A stretch of 64,000 nt of DNA, taken from positions 36,817-100,816 of the forward strand of contig NZ_KK211292.1 of the NCBI RefSeq assembly GCF_000621505.1. The letters run 5' to 3'. Shown here piece by piece: positions 45,887-56,831 of the stretch. The position numbers and the translations under genes are program-made. Within the stretch, counting starts at the first letter, position 1; the number at the start of each line of letters is the position of its first letter. Under the pieces are notes generated by a model that saw only the letters and a program-made list of their open reading frames with translations, was not told where the DNA came from and searched no databases. This DNA is from Ruminiclostridium cellobioparum DSM 1351 = ATCC 15832. GTDB taxonomy: Bacteria > Bacillota > Clostridia > Acetivibrionales > DSM-1351.

Positions 45887-48800
45887 ATGAAGAAGATGAA
45901 AAGATTTTTTTCGCTAATGCTGACTTTGTCTATAACATTTACACTGATTACGACCCAGATCATTGCACAAAATGAAGCAGATATAGGCTACAAGATTCCA
46001 AACACTCTGCTATCCGAGGCTCAAGCAACTCAGACTCCTGTGACAAATCAGGGTTTTAAGCTTAGCCCCGAACCGGAGGATGGTATTCTGATCCACAGCC
46101 CCTCCGGAAATACATATAATACCTGGGTATCCTATGAGGTTGTGACTGAGGGGAAGTCAGGCAAAACCGAAGCCGATACCCAATCCGCTGTGGTTCGCTT
46201 CACTCTGAAGAATCCAGGTGAACAGCCGGTTTCATTCAATTATACTGCGCTTTCAGGTAGTGCCGAAGACAGGCACCTAATTGGTACGACCACTGGTATG
46301 GTTATCCTTTCCCAAGCAGAACCGGAAAAGGATGTAATAATAAAAATTGCTCCATTTGCGGACAACCCCAGTGGAGATTATCCTTTACCCAATGATCCCA
46401 ATACCCACTGGTTCGGAGAGCACTTCTTTTATATTTATTGCAGCGATATACAAAACGCCCTATTTGATGGAAACCGGGCGAGCCTTACCGTGCCCGTGCC
46501 GGTGGAGAGCGGATTTGACTATGAAGCAGCCTATAGGAATGCTGCCAATACCAAGCTTATCGACTTTGATCAAGTGGCTGGAGGGGAAAATGGGGTCTAC
46601 TCTACTCCGGAAAGTCGTGAACTTAAGTTTACGGCCGAGATATCCGGAGACGTAAGGAAAATGATTGATAGCCGCGTGTTTACCCATATCCATCTCCCCC
46701 AGGGTTATTTCATGAATGAATCCGACGAGGTTCAGGAGGTCACGTACCATATTAAAGCCAGGAACGATACACGCATACCACCCAGCGAAGCATGGATAAC
46801 CAAGTCACAACCCATCAGCCTTGAAGCAAAGAGCCAAACTTCATTTTACTCCGATGGATTTGCCCAAAGCATTCGAGTAGAAGAAATTAATCTTGGCTCA
46901 AATGAATCAAATGGAATATTCAACAAGGTGGACTTCATTTTTGACTATATCAATTCTACCACGGCTGCCGCCATTTTTACATCATTTTCGGATGAGGCGG
47001 GACAATACCTGCAGCATCAGGTAAGCTTTACCGACGAGGAAGCGCCTGTGGTTACGCAAATTTCAACCGGTATACTTCAAGCATATTATGGGGATGAAAT
47101 TCCGGTAACCATTGCATTCAGCGAACCGGTCCATCCCGACAGCATTACCATTAAAGTTGACGGTCAAACTCTGAGTCCGATGGAGGGGACGGGCACAATC
47201 TCCCAAAGGGTCAGCTTCCTTTATCGGATAGGGGATGAGGCTCTGAATACAGAGAGCTTTACTATCAATGTCACCGATATTTCCGGTGCCGTGGACCTTT
47301 CGGGGAAAGCTCAGGAAGCTTCCGGAAGTGTCAGCACCTCAGTGGATATTTCTTTTGATCCAAGGCGTACCTTTGCTTACTGTGCAGAGCCTTCGGTCAG
47401 CCTCGAACAGGGGACCGGCCGCAATATGACGGCAACTGTCTCGATTCCCCTTAAATCGGATACTCGGCTCAGTAACTGGCTTAACGAAGCATCCCGGTTA
47501 GGAGAGGGTAATATCTCAACTGCGGTAAAAGCCAGAGCCATAACCGCGGAAGGCACGATAGATATTCCTCTGACCATCCAAACAGACGCAACGCGAGTCA
47601 CTGGACTCACGGGCTCTTTCACTGCACCCGAAAACAACTCAGGCGCGGATGCGTACTATGCTCTGGAGATATACATGGATACCGGCAGCGGGTATGGGCT
47701 GGTGGACAGCCTGGTCATATTTTACGCTGTTCAGCCCCTTATCCTTGTGGACGATGAAATAGATATTACCTTGGATTATACCTATTGGCCACCGGCAGAC
47801 CAAATCTTTAAAAATGCGGGAGGTTCCCTTTCGCTGGGTTATCACCTCAATGTTGACGCCACCTGGATAGGCTCTGAATACTTCAATTGGTCCAGCAGCG
47901 ATGAAAGCGTTGCCACGATTGATGCAAATGGTAATATTACATTAACGGGTATCGGCCAGGTCTTCTTTACCCTAGCGGTGACCAATCCTCTTAACGAGGA
48001 TGTGGTAAGCTTTAAAAGCCGCATCCTTACAGTGCTGGAAGCCCAGGATGCCTACCTCTATGTGCCCAATGGTATAAAAAATCAGGATCTTCTGATGGGT
48101 AGCGACGCAAAAATCAGCTTTTCCTCCAATCTGGCTACTCAAAATGAACTATATGGCGGCTCAGGAACCGAAACAGCCTACACCTTTACGCTCTATGAGG
48201 CGGTCTATGACGGTGACTATATGAGTAAAGGCAGCATATTGTCAACCGAGACAAGAAAGGCTACCGCTCAGGCGCCGCTAAATAGCTATACTGTGCCCGG
48301 AAGCCTGCTCACTCGGGCCACAGAGAGGACCAAATACGGTTATATTCTTGAAATCAGCGCCAGGGATCTGCAGTCAGGTATCACCATGACCGCTGAGGCC
48401 AATATCCGCATACGTCAGCTGCCTGCAAAAGCCTCGCTGATCCGCCCCGAATCGGTATACCTTCTGGACAGCGCCGGTGGCTTTACAGCGGCCTTTAATA
48501 TTGAAAACAAAACCTCCGATACCCAATATGAACTCACCGTTACTAAAAACAGCGAGGCTGCTCCCGTCAAAGCAGTGGCATCCCCTGAACCGGTAGGATC
48601 TGTGACTGTCAATGTCAGCACCGTTGACAGCAGCCGTCTTTTAGATGTTTACACGGTGAACCTTAAGGCTAAGAATCCTTCAGATGAGGCATGGTCCTAT
48701 GATTCTTATAATGTCTATGTCTATAACGCTTCTGCTATGAAAATACTTGTGAATGGCATTCTGGCGCATGATGAAATTATAATGGGCTACGATTTTGAAG

Positions 48801-51800
48801 ACGGAGAGGTTATGAGAACTATAAACTTTCTCCAAAATCGTGCCATGTTTGGAATGGAATTAATAAAAACAATAAAAATCGATGACAAATCCTATGCATG
48901 GAGTTCAATAGCCGACCGGGTTACATGGAAGGTGGAAGGTGAGAGTGTTTCTCTCTGGCATGACGGCAAGCGTATCAATGATGAATACAATCCCGTACTC
49001 CTTCCGGGAACCCCCATTGTTTTAATCGGGGATGGCTCCGGAAGCTCTGTAGTGACTGCCACCCATACTCTTACAGGAATGACCAAATCCATGACTGCAA
49101 CAACAAAGCCATTGAACGACAAGCTTTATTTTTTCAGAGTCTATCCGAATGTACCCTGTAATTTGGTTTATACCAATGGAAGGGGTGAAACAAAAACAGT
49201 GGCATTCACAGGAGAGGTAGGTGTTTATGAGGAAACCGGTATCAGAAGTTCTGTTGACATCTTCCCGACAGGCAGTGCCGAAAATGTATATGGTTCTGAG
49301 GATATCTACTATACGGAATTGATGGCAAATCAGAATAGCGCAAGCGCTTTTAACCTGTACCCGGTAAATACTGTGAAGCTTCCGGAAAAACACTTAGGTC
49401 TTACTTTAGAGCTTTATGATGAGACCACTGGCTCTCCCTATATCCGTGATATTGTGGTTCGGGGAGGGGCCTATTTAAACAATAAGTACCAGGAAAAAAC
49501 AACGATCAACGGGAAAATGGGCAATACCGACCAAATCGTGGGAGCATACGCGGAGGGCTTTTATGGCATTCCTTTTGACCCATCCGATTTTACTGACAAG
49601 CTTGAGCCTTCGGATGAACTCAGCTATGTATTAGAAATAAGCTTTCCTGATAACTCACATTTGCCTTTTTACATAAAGATTGATAATGATGCGATTAAGG
49701 AAGCTAGAAGATCTTCTTTTGGAGATGTTTACCTGAAACAGGGAATAAAGCCTTCGGATGCATCTTCAATACAAAACAGTGCCATAGTCATTTCTCAGAC
49801 CATCACCATTGACGGGGAGGAAAAATCCATCGCCGATCGGATCGTTATAGCTCAAAAGCCTGAGAGCGCTGTCCTGGATATGGTAGTGATGATACCGAAA
49901 TTCAAAGACACTGACTATATATTACTTATGTTGGATTCCACCGGTTCTTATGGGTATGTGTCATCAATGGGTGAAGTAATGCACGCATATCCATTCTCTG
50001 ATAACGTAACCTTGCATTTTGTCTGCGATATAAGATCGATGGTTTCTTATATTTCGGGCACCAAGTATTGGCCGGGGGAAATACACCGTTTTTATCCAGT
50101 AATCAATGCCTTTGACGGTCATGAGCAAATAAAGCTCTCAAAATTCATTGAAGTTCAGGATCTTTCACGAGTACCCAATATGGAGGGTTCGCTGGAAAGC
50201 AATACATATGGTGAGGAAGGAGATCTTTTTAAACTCTACAAGTCATTGTGGGATCTGACAAAGAACGCCGGGAATGTTGGCTTTAATGAAAATAAGGATG
50301 CTGTGAAGGATGCACTTGGGATCCTGTCGGGGCATTATCTTGATACGTCTTCTTTAGGACTTGAGATCCAGGCTACTGATGATCCGTTGGTTTACAAGGG
50401 TATTATCCGGTTTGCCGTCGGAAGCTACAGCAAGGATAACCCTTCAGGGGTTTTTGTGGGAAGCGGCGAAAAATCAAGCTTCAACTTCTTGCCCGGATTC
50501 AGCGATGTGAAAGCAATGGCAAAGGGTGAATATCTTAAAAAAGCCAAGGAAGAGATGAATAAAAGCCGTGGGAAGTATAAGAGATACGGCGGGGGTGCTT
50601 ACATAGAATGCCTTGTTTATTTTGATGCTGAGGTACAGAGATGGAAACTCAGCCTCATGTACGGGGACTTTTATTTAGGTGCCGGAGGAACCTACTATTA
50701 TGATTATAACGGCTGGGTATCATTCATACCGGTTACAGCCACATTCGAATACAATATGACTGCTGAAGTCGGGCTTACCATACTCAACAGCCAGGTCAGA
50801 AAGGAGACGGCCTATATTCCGCGTTTACGCCCGGTGTTTTCAATATACGGATTTGGTGGCGTGGGCTTTGAGTATAGATTTGCGTCATTCAAAGCCGGGG
50901 GCTACGGCTTTGTAGAGCACGAGCAGAACCATCTCTGGTACACCGACAGCAACGGACTTAGGATGGACGGACAGCAACTGAAAATTAGAGGTGAGGTTGG
51001 TGTTGAGTTTAAAATAAAGCTTGGAATCATATGGTATAAAGACAAATACGTTTTGGCTGACTATGAAAAGAGCTGGAATTTTAATGATTACAATAGGATA
51101 CAGCAGAAGATTACCGATAACAGAAATGAGAAGGCAAAAGGATTTCTGGCTTTTCCTGATGGAAGTGAATATGAGTATGCCGTTCTTGTTCCTGTAGAGG
51201 AGAGTATTGCTTTCGAGGATCGTTCCTACCTGGAAGCCTATGAGCGCACATGGGGGTCAACAGGGGCAGGAAGGAGAATGCTTGCTCTGATGTCTTCCGA
51301 GGACTTGAAGACTATTTGGACCAATGCTTATCCTGACGCCACTCCCCAGCTATCTGATGACGGTGAGATGATAGTTTACCTGTCCGATATGGGTAGTGAA
51401 GATCTTTCAGACACTGCCATACTTTTCGCAGTGAAGGATGGAACAGGCAGCTTCTCTGAAGAAGGAACAGAAATTGATGCATCCGACTATCCTGACAGTA
51501 CTCCTGCCTTTTCAGGAACTAAGGAAGGTGCTTCAGCCGCCTGGGTAAGAAGCTTTACAGATATAAGCGCCGAAGCAGGAAGTGAAGCCACCATAGAGGA
51601 TGCCATAAACGGTCTTGCAGCTTCTGAGATCATAGCAGGCATATACAAGGATGGAGTATTTACTTCCACCCGTCTTACCAACAACGAAAATCCCGATCTT
51701 GCACCTGTAACGGCAGCCTCCGGAAACAGAGCTATAACGGCCTGGAGAAGTGTCACATTGGGCAGTATGGATAATCCCCTGGACTTTACCAGCGATTATA

Positions 51801-54800
51801 TAATGTATTCGATTTATGATGGTACTAGCTGGAGCGAAGCCAAATGCCTTTACGACGGCAGTATAAACAGAGTACAGTCTTTAAATACAGCCGTACTCCC
51901 CGATGGTACTTCGGCAATCGTATATCAGATCGCTGAGAAGGATGGAGATTCGGAAATCATCTGCGCTGTGCTTGATACAAGCGGGGAGGTTGTTCGGACC
52001 CTCAGGTTGACCGACAATATGACCAAGGATGTGAATCCTCAAATCACTACTGCAGAATTTCATGATGGAGTAAAGCGGTTTGTTGTTGGCTGGAACGCGC
52101 AAACAGAGAGCGCTGAAAGCACCGTTCAGATGGTTGCAGTCAACCAAGATGGAACACTTTACCCTGAATTTTCACTGGAGGTGTCCGACAGCACCGGTGC
52201 TGCCTATTATTCAAACTTCCAGTTCACCAAGGGTGTGAACAAGCTTGAGGATTTGTCGTTGATTTGGAGCCAACCCGAGGATGAGAACAAAGACGGTACC
52301 TATGCATACAATATTTTCGGAACAAAGCTTCTTGTGTCGGATGACAATACCGTTTCCCCCTCTGGAAAGCAAAAGCTGCTGGCGCTTGAAGAAGGCCGTA
52401 CCTTGGATTCTCTGGATTCATGGGTAGATCCGTATACAGGAAAGGTACATTTCGTTATGCTCCTGACCGAGGCAAGCGGGGAATCAACCCTTGCCACGGC
52501 CGTTTCCGAATACAAGAACGCGATTTCTATGGAGGAACCCGATTTTTCATACGCCGATCTGTTGCCGGGGCTGGATATGCCGGTTCTGTTCACAGTTAGA
52601 AATGACGGCATCGATACCATCACAGGTTTGAATATTGAACTGGTTGGGAAACCCTTCGCATTTGAGGATGAAGCTATTCCTTCGGGCGAGTCCAAAACCT
52701 ATCTTGTTTCTTATGCGGTGCCTGAAACCATAGCCGATGCAACCTATTCCATTACCGCACAATTTGGAGAATCAGGCGATACCTATAGCCATACAGGCGT
52801 TTTAAAGCTGAGCACTCCTGATGTAGGCATCTATCAAATAGACAGCACCAAGGAGACTCAGCGGGAGCGCGGTTTCCGAGTATTGCTTCAGAATACTTCA
52901 TTTGCCGATCTGAAGAAAGGAACGCACACCGTGAAGCTGGAAGTCTGGGATCGCTCCGATTTTACAGAGGGGTCACCTCTAAAAACGCTCACCGTTTCAG
53001 GGGATGATTTTGACATACTCAACAACAGTCTTTTATCGGTGGATGTTACCCTGACCGAGGATGATTTGCAACAGCTTCATGATGAAAGGGGAGAGCTTCC
53101 TGACGGCGGAGCGTGGCTGCTGTTCCGCACAGTGCTGGCCGAGAACGGAAATATTATTGAAGATGCAGACATATCCAACGATATGGATTTTGTGAATATT
53201 TACAGTTTGATTGAAAAAAACGGTACTTCAGTATCGCTGGCGAGCCTATCCGAGACTACTGACGGAAAGACCACCGTACAGGTGGAGGCATTTAACAACT
53301 CCATGCAGCCCATAAATAACGGGAACATTATTGTTACCCTTCGGGATGAAAATGGTAATGCGCTGGATACGCAACAGACTTACAGCTCCTCAGGCGGCAG
53401 CAGCCTTTTGGCTATACCGGGCGAAGAGTCCAAAAGGGCAAGCGTTCAATTTAACCATACCGGCTACACGACAGATGTGATCTTTGCCCGTGTATCAGGG
53501 GAAAGCTCCCTGCTCTCAGTGCTGAATCTTACCGGTGTCCCCATGGAATTTAACCCCGGCGTGTTTGAGTATCATCTTAAGACTTACGGCCTTAATCAAA
53601 CCATACTCACCGCTGTGGCGGAAAATCCGGAATCCACCGTTTCAGTTACAAAAAACGGCGTTCCGGTGTCAATAGCAAAACCCATTGCCATGCCGTATGG
53701 AACCACGGTTTTTGTCATCACGGTGACGAGGGGCGATACTAAAGCCATCTACACACTCAATGTGGAAAATACGAGGCTGGATGAGGGTACCGATCCCGGA
53801 GATGATGATCCAGTTAGTCCGAGTAAACCTGGTAGCGGTGAATCTGGCAATTTCGTTGCAGAGCTGACCATAGACGGTATCAAGCAAAAGAATTTGAGCA
53901 TCCTCCAGAGGGGTAGTCGTGCAGTGGTATCTCTGGGCACCTTGGCCCAGGAGCTTTTCACCGGGAACACAGATGTAGCTTTAAATTTACCCGTGATTCC
54001 GGGGGCGGAGGGCTATACCTTGGAGATGCCAGCCAATGCCCTTGCCGGCCCGTATACTGGAGCAGCCGTCACGGTTTCCACTGAGCTGGGGAGCCTGCGC
54101 GTCCCTGCCGGAATGCTGACGGGCATGGAAAATCTGGAGGGAAAAACCGCAGGGATTACCATTGACAGGTTCGACAAATCAAAGCTTCCGGAGGATATCC
54201 AGGCGGCTATTGGCGATCGTCCCATCGTATCCCTTACCCTTACGCTAAATGGCGAGCAGGTGGGTTGGAATAATCCTGATGCACCTGTGATAGTGAGTAT
54301 ATCCTATACACCTACAGCCGAGGAGCTGAAAAACCCTGAAAGCATTGTGATCTGGTACATAGACGGAAGCGGTAATGCGGTATCTGTACCTAACGGGCGT
54401 TATGTTCCGGTCACAGGCACAGTGACCTTCTCCACCACCCATTTTAGCCAATATGCTGTGGCTTATCGTCCTGTGTACTTCAACGACGTAGCAAAAAATG
54501 CGTGGTATCATAATGCTGTGAGTTTCATCGCGGCAAGAGATATTACCCGGGGTACAGGCAATGACAGGTACAGTCCTGAAGCCACGCTGACACGGGGTGA
54601 ATTTATTGTTCTTTTGATGAGAGCTTGCGATATAAAGGCAGACGAGAATCCCACGGACAATTTCTCTGATGCCGGCAGCAACTACTATACCGGTTATCTG
54701 GCTGCGGCAAAACGGATTGGTATATCCGCGGGAGTGGGAAATAACATGTTTGCTCCGGAAAAAACTATTACACGGCAGGAAATGTTTACTCTGCTGTGTA

Positions 54801-55036
54801 ATGCTTTGAGAGAAATAAAGCAGTTGCCTGAGATGAAGAATTCTAATGAGGTTGGCCGGAGCAAATCGCTTTCTGACTTCACAGACGAGGGACAAATAGC
54901 TTCCTGGGCCAGGGAAGCCATGTCACTGCTGGTTGAAACCGGTATTATCAACGGGAGCGCTGGAAAGCTTACACCAGCGGGGATAACCACAAGGGCGCAA
55001 ATGGCGCAGGTTCTGTATAATCTGATGACAAAGTAA
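45887..55036 (+). CDS. Giant SLH-domain surface protein (3049 aa)
   Basis: A secreted, wall-anchored protein. Signal peptide MKKMKRFFSLMLTLSITFTL with probable cleavage near IIAQ/NE. The long body has beta-sandwich repeats: a Calx-beta-like part (~90-180), Big2-like (SSDESVATIDANGNI, ~660), CARDB-like (LFTVRNDGIDTITGLNIEL), a cadherin-like sandwich (VFEYHLKTYGLNQTILTAV, ~2560), and a seven-bladed-propeller-like stretch near NAYPDATPQLSDDGEM. Three SLH domains close the protein: YFNDVAKNAWYHNAVSFIA, NFSDAGSNYYTGYLAAAKRI and SDFTDEGQIASWAREAMSLL, which bind secondary cell-wall polymer. Reading frame intact over 9 kb; GC and codon use are richer than the neighbouring Wadjet genes. Likely an adhesin or S-layer-associated scaffold. 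Confidence 0.92.
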   Translation: MKKMKRFFSLMLTLSITFTLITTQIIAQNEADIGYKIPNTLLSEAQATQTPVTNQGFKLSPEPEDGILIHSPSGNTYNTWVSYEVVTEGKSGKTEADTQSAVVRFTLKNPGEQPVSFNYTALSGSAEDRHLIGTTTGMVILSQAEPEKDVIIKIAPFADNPSGDYPLPNDPNTHWFGEHFFYIYCSDIQNALFDGNRASLTVPVPVESGFDYEAAYRNAANTKLIDFDQVAGGENGVYSTPESRELKFTAEISGDVRKMIDSRVFTHIHLPQGYFMNESDEVQEVTYHIKARNDTRIPPSEAWITKSQPISLEAKSQTSFYSDGFAQSIRVEEINLGSNESNGIFNKVDFIFDYINSTTAAAIFTSFSDEAGQYLQHQVSFTDEEAPVVTQISTGILQAYYGDEIPVTIAFSEPVHPDSITIKVDGQTLSPMEGTGTISQRVSFLYRIGDEALNTESFTINVTDISGAVDLSGKAQEASGSVSTSVDISFDPRRTFAYCAEPSVSLEQGTGRNMTATVSIPLKSDTRLSNWLNEASRLGEGNISTAVKARAITAEGTIDIPLTIQTDATRVTGLTGSFTAPENNSGADAYYALEIYMDTGSGYGLVDSLVIFYAVQPLILVDDEIDITLDYTYWPPADQIFKNAGGSLSLGYHLNVDATWIGSEYFNWSSSDESVATIDANGNITLTGIGQVFFTLAVTNPLNEDVVSFKSRILTVLEAQDAYLYVPNGIKNQDLLMGSDAKISFSSNLATQNELYGGSGTETAYTFTLYEAVYDGDYMSKGSILSTETRKATAQAPLNSYTVPGSLLTRATERTKYGYILEISARDLQSGITMTAEANIRIRQLPAKASLIRPESVYLLDSAGGFTAAFNIENKTSDTQYELTVTKNSEAAPVKAVASPEPVGSVTVNVSTVDSSRLLDVYTVNLKAKNPSDEAWSYDSYNVYVYNASAMKILVNGILAHDEIIMGYDFEDGEVMRTINFLQNRAMFGMELIKTIKIDDKSYAWSSIADRVTWKVEGESVSLWHDGKRINDEYNPVLLPGTPIVLIGDGSGSSVVTATHTLTGMTKSMTATTKPLNDKLYFFRVYPNVPCNLVYTNGRGETKTVAFTGEVGVYEETGIRSSVDIFPTGSAENVYGSEDIYYTELMANQNSASAFNLYPVNTVKLPEKHLGLTLELYDETTGSPYIRDIVVRGGAYLNNKYQEKTTINGKMGNTDQIVGAYAEGFYGIPFDPSDFTDKLEPSDELSYVLEISFPDNSHLPFYIKIDNDAIKEARRSSFGDVYLKQGIKPSDASSIQNSAIVISQTITIDGEEKSIADRIVIAQKPESAVLDMVVMIPKFKDTDYILLMLDSTGSYGYVSSMGEVMHAYPFSDNVTLHFVCDIRSMVSYISGTKYWPGEIHRFYPVINAFDGHEQIKLSKFIEVQDLSRVPNMEGSLESNTYGEEGDLFKLYKSLWDLTKNAGNVGFNENKDAVKDALGILSGHYLDTSSLGLEIQATDDPLVYKGIIRFAVGSYSKDNPSGVFVGSGEKSSFNFLPGFSDVKAMAKGEYLKKAKEEMNKSRGKYKRYGGGAYIECLVYFDAEVQRWKLSLMYGDFYLGAGGTYYYDYNGWVSFIPVTATFEYNMTAEVGLTILNSQVRKETAYIPRLRPVFSIYGFGGVGFEYRFASFKAGGYGFVEHEQNHLWYTDSNGLRMDGQQLKIRGEVGVEFKIKLGIIWYKDKYVLADYEKSWNFNDYNRIQQKITDNRNEKAKGFLAFPDGSEYEYAVLVPVEESIAFEDRSYLEAYERTWGSTGAGRRMLALMSSEDLKTIWTNAYPDATPQLSDDGEMIVYLSDMGSEDLSDTAILFAVKDGTGSFSEEGTEIDASDYPDSTPAFSGTKEGASAAWVRSFTDISAEAGSEATIEDAINGLAASEIIAGIYKDGVFTSTRLTNNENPDLAPVTAASGNRAITAWRSVTLGSMDNPLDFTSDYIMYSIYDGTSWSEAKCLYDGSINRVQSLNTAVLPDGTSAIVYQIAEKDGDSEIICAVLDTSGEVVRTLRLTDNMTKDVNPQITTAEFHDGVKRFVVGWNAQTESAESTVQMVAVNQDGTLYPEFSLEVSDSTGAAYYSNFQFTKGVNKLEDLSLIWSQPEDENKDGTYAYNIFGTKLLVSDDNTVSPSGKQKLLALEEGRTLDSLDSWVDPYTGKVHFVMLLTEASGESTLATAVSEYKNAISMEEPDFSYADLLPGLDMPVLFTVRNDGIDTITGLNIELVGKPFAFEDEAIPSGESKTYLVSYAVPETIADATYSITAQFGESGDTYSHTGVLKLSTPDVGIYQIDSTKETQRERGFRVLLQNTSFADLKKGTHTVKLEVWDRSDFTEGSPLKTLTVSGDDFDILNNSLLSVDVTLTEDDLQQLHDERGELPDGGAWLLFRTVLAENGNIIEDADISNDMDFVNIYSLIEKNGTSVSLASLSETTDGKTTVQVEAFNNSMQPINNGNIIVTLRDENGNALDTQQTYSSSGGSSLLAIPGEESKRASVQFNHTGYTTDVIFARVSGESSLLSVLNLTGVPMEFNPGVFEYHLKTYGLNQTILTAVAENPESTVSVTKNGVPVSIAKPIAMPYGTTVFVITVTRGDTKAIYTLNVENTRLDEGTDPGDDDPVSPSKPGSGESGNFVAELTIDGIKQKNLSILQRGSRAVVSLGTLAQELFTGNTDVALNLPVIPGAEGYTLEMPANALAGPYTGAAVTVSTELGSLRVPAGMLTGMENLEGKTAGITIDRFDKSKLPEDIQAAIGDRPIVSLTLTLNGEQVGWNNPDAPVIVSISYTPTAEELKNPESIVIWYIDGSGNAVSVPNGRYVPVTGTVTFSTTHFSQYAVAYRPVYFNDVAKNAWYHNAVSFIAARDITRGTGNDRYSPEATLTRGEFIVLLMRACDIKADENPTDNFSDAGSNYYTGYLAAAKRIGISAGVGNNMFAPEKTITRQEMFTLLCNALREIKQLPEMKNSNEVGRSKSLSDFTDEGQIASWAREAMSLLVETGIINGSAGKLTPAGITTRAQMAQVLYNLMTK

Positions 55037-55041
55037 GGGCC

Positions 55042-55131
55042 GCCAAGGCCCCACTAGGTCCAAACGGCATCTTTTTCACCCACTCAAGGCATTGTGAGGT
55101 AGTCGCTAAGCTCGAAAGAAAATCAAACTGA
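55042..55131 (+). repeat. Boundary copy B: 29-codon attR-like scar
   Basis: In frame: AKAPLGPNGIFFTHSR then HCEVVAKLERKSN-stop, exactly 29 codons plus stop. It begins 5 bp after the SLH stop. Element arm conserved; tail has H, E, V at the rlmD positions but LLQR is changed to AKLER. Confidence 0.75.
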
Positions 55132-55406
55132 GTAATACCAATAGTTTAAGCCATTGAGTGTGTAGATGACATTCAATGATTTTTGTGTTTATGCGAACAT
55201 ATCTACTGGATTTTATAATCAATAAATAATCAAAACAATCATTATATTTGCCGAATTATGGAACTTTCAGTTGAGAAATGCTGGAAGATGCTATAGAATT
55301 AATGTAATATTACATCAAGTATAATAACGTGAATCAGGCTATTAATGGTCAATTTTGTAAAAGTAGGACAAATAGGAGTAATTGTTAGGCAAAAGAGGTA
55401 TCATAT
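55132..55406. other. Leader region of the Wadjet operon
   Basis: 275 bp of AT-rich DNA, no ORF. A promoter is presumed near TATTACATCAAGTATAATAA (about 55307-55326), where TATAAT precedes jetA by ~85 bp. Confidence 0.4.
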
Positions 55407-56831
55407 ATGATTTTATTTGATAATGCTGAATATGATCGTTTCTTTAATCCGTTGTGTTGTAAAAATAGAAGAATATACTATGAGTGTATTTTACAATTGA
55501 TTGAAAAGTCGAAGACTATTCCGCTGCTTTATGAAATAGATGCAAAAGACTGCATCATCCTCTATTTGCGCAATTGCACATATGTAGTAAAGGATGAGAA
55601 TGGTAATGATAATAGTGATGAGAATATTAATAGTAAAAAGTCTGATTTAGAAAATGCTGGTGCTATATTAAGGTACTTTCGTTCTTGTGGCTGGATTTCT
55701 GAGCAAGAAATTGGCCGAAGTGGAGACCACATTGCTTCGGTAGTGCCGTATTGCAGGAAGATGATTGATTCGATTCAACGTATCTTTGATCGTGATACGA
55801 GTGGTGCACTGACAAATCATATATTTGCGATTTATGATACGTTAAAATCCGCATTGGATGCAGAGCATGGACGGACAATCAGACCTTATTTAAATATTCT
55901 GATTCCTCTTACGGATAATGTTTCGGATTTAAAAAATGAGCTCCAGATTTTGAAAGATAGTATACACACAATAATGCGTATAGTCATTAAGATGACGGAA
56001 GTAAATACTTTTGGTCAGTTTTTGATTAAAGATGAGATGATGAATTTATTCTTTAATGATTATTTTTTTATAAAAAAAGATGGACTTATTCCTGGCTATA
56101 TAGCAGAAATTGAGAAGATGCTTAGACAGATTATGAATACAGATGTATATGATAATATGATTCGTGAATATGAAACATTAAAACAGACGGATGAGTATAA
56201 GGCTAGAGAAATTATTGATGGACAACTTACTGAAATCCAGGGATTTATCAATTATGACTATGTGAAGGAAATGGATTACATAGATAAAAAGATTAACAAT
56301 TATTATAATTTGTATTCGACCAGGATGTTGATGGTACTCAGTAATAATACAAATATGCAAACTTATTTGAATGATCTGTTGGTGATACTGAAGGAAATGG
56401 ATGCTGAAGAACGAGAAATAGTACTTGCTGAAATTTCAAAGAGTTACCAGCTGTCATCCTACAGATATGTTGGAAGAAAATCCATTGAGCGAAAGAAGAA
56501 ACGACTTCCCAATATAAAGAGTGGTGCAATTGTTATAAGCTCTTTATCGGATGATGAGAAAGCGAAATTAACGCAGGAGCTTTTACATGAGTATCCTGAT
56601 AGATATAGTGTGGCTCAGGTCACAAGGTATTTCCACACATTATTAAGTGACAAAGTATCAGTTGAAACCAGTAATCAAAATATAAAAAATAGAGATGAAG
56701 CTATGATGATAGCAGCAAGTATTATATATTCTGGTTCAGATGAGTTCCCCTATGTAGTAGAATTTCTTGGTGGGATGGTCGAAACCAAGGTTGCCAGTAT
56801 CAGTAATATTAGAATAAAAAGGGCGAGATAA
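55407..56831 (+). CDS. jetA: Wadjet system protein JetA
   Basis: 474 aa. N-terminal FFNPLCCKNRRIYYECILQL and AILRYFRSCGWISEQEIGRSG match JetA (the DUF5716-type kleisin-like subunit). It would bridge the SMC-like JetC dimer, with JetB as the KITE-like partner. First gene of an intact four-gene operon, abutting jetB. This JetA class is not the DUF3375 of type I, so type II or III is likely; I do not assign further. Confidence 0.9.
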   Translation: MILFDNAEYDRFFNPLCCKNRRIYYECILQLIEKSKTIPLLYEIDAKDCIILYLRNCTYVVKDENGNDNSDENINSKKSDLENAGAILRYFRSCGWISEQEIGRSGDHIASVVPYCRKMIDSIQRIFDRDTSGALTNHIFAIYDTLKSALDAEHGRTIRPYLNILIPLTDNVSDLKNELQILKDSIHTIMRIVIKMTEVNTFGQFLIKDEMMNLFFNDYFFIKKDGLIPGYIAEIEKMLRQIMNTDVYDNMIREYETLKQTDEYKAREIIDGQLTEIQGFINYDYVKEMDYIDKKINNYYNLYSTRMLMVLSNNTNMQTYLNDLLVILKEMDAEEREIVLAEISKSYQLSSYRYVGRKSIERKKKRLPNIKSGAIVISSLSDDEKAKLTQELLHEYPDRYSVAQVTRYFHTLLSDKVSVETSNQNIKNRDEAMMIAASIIYSGSDEFPYVVEFLGGMVETKVASISNIRIKRAR

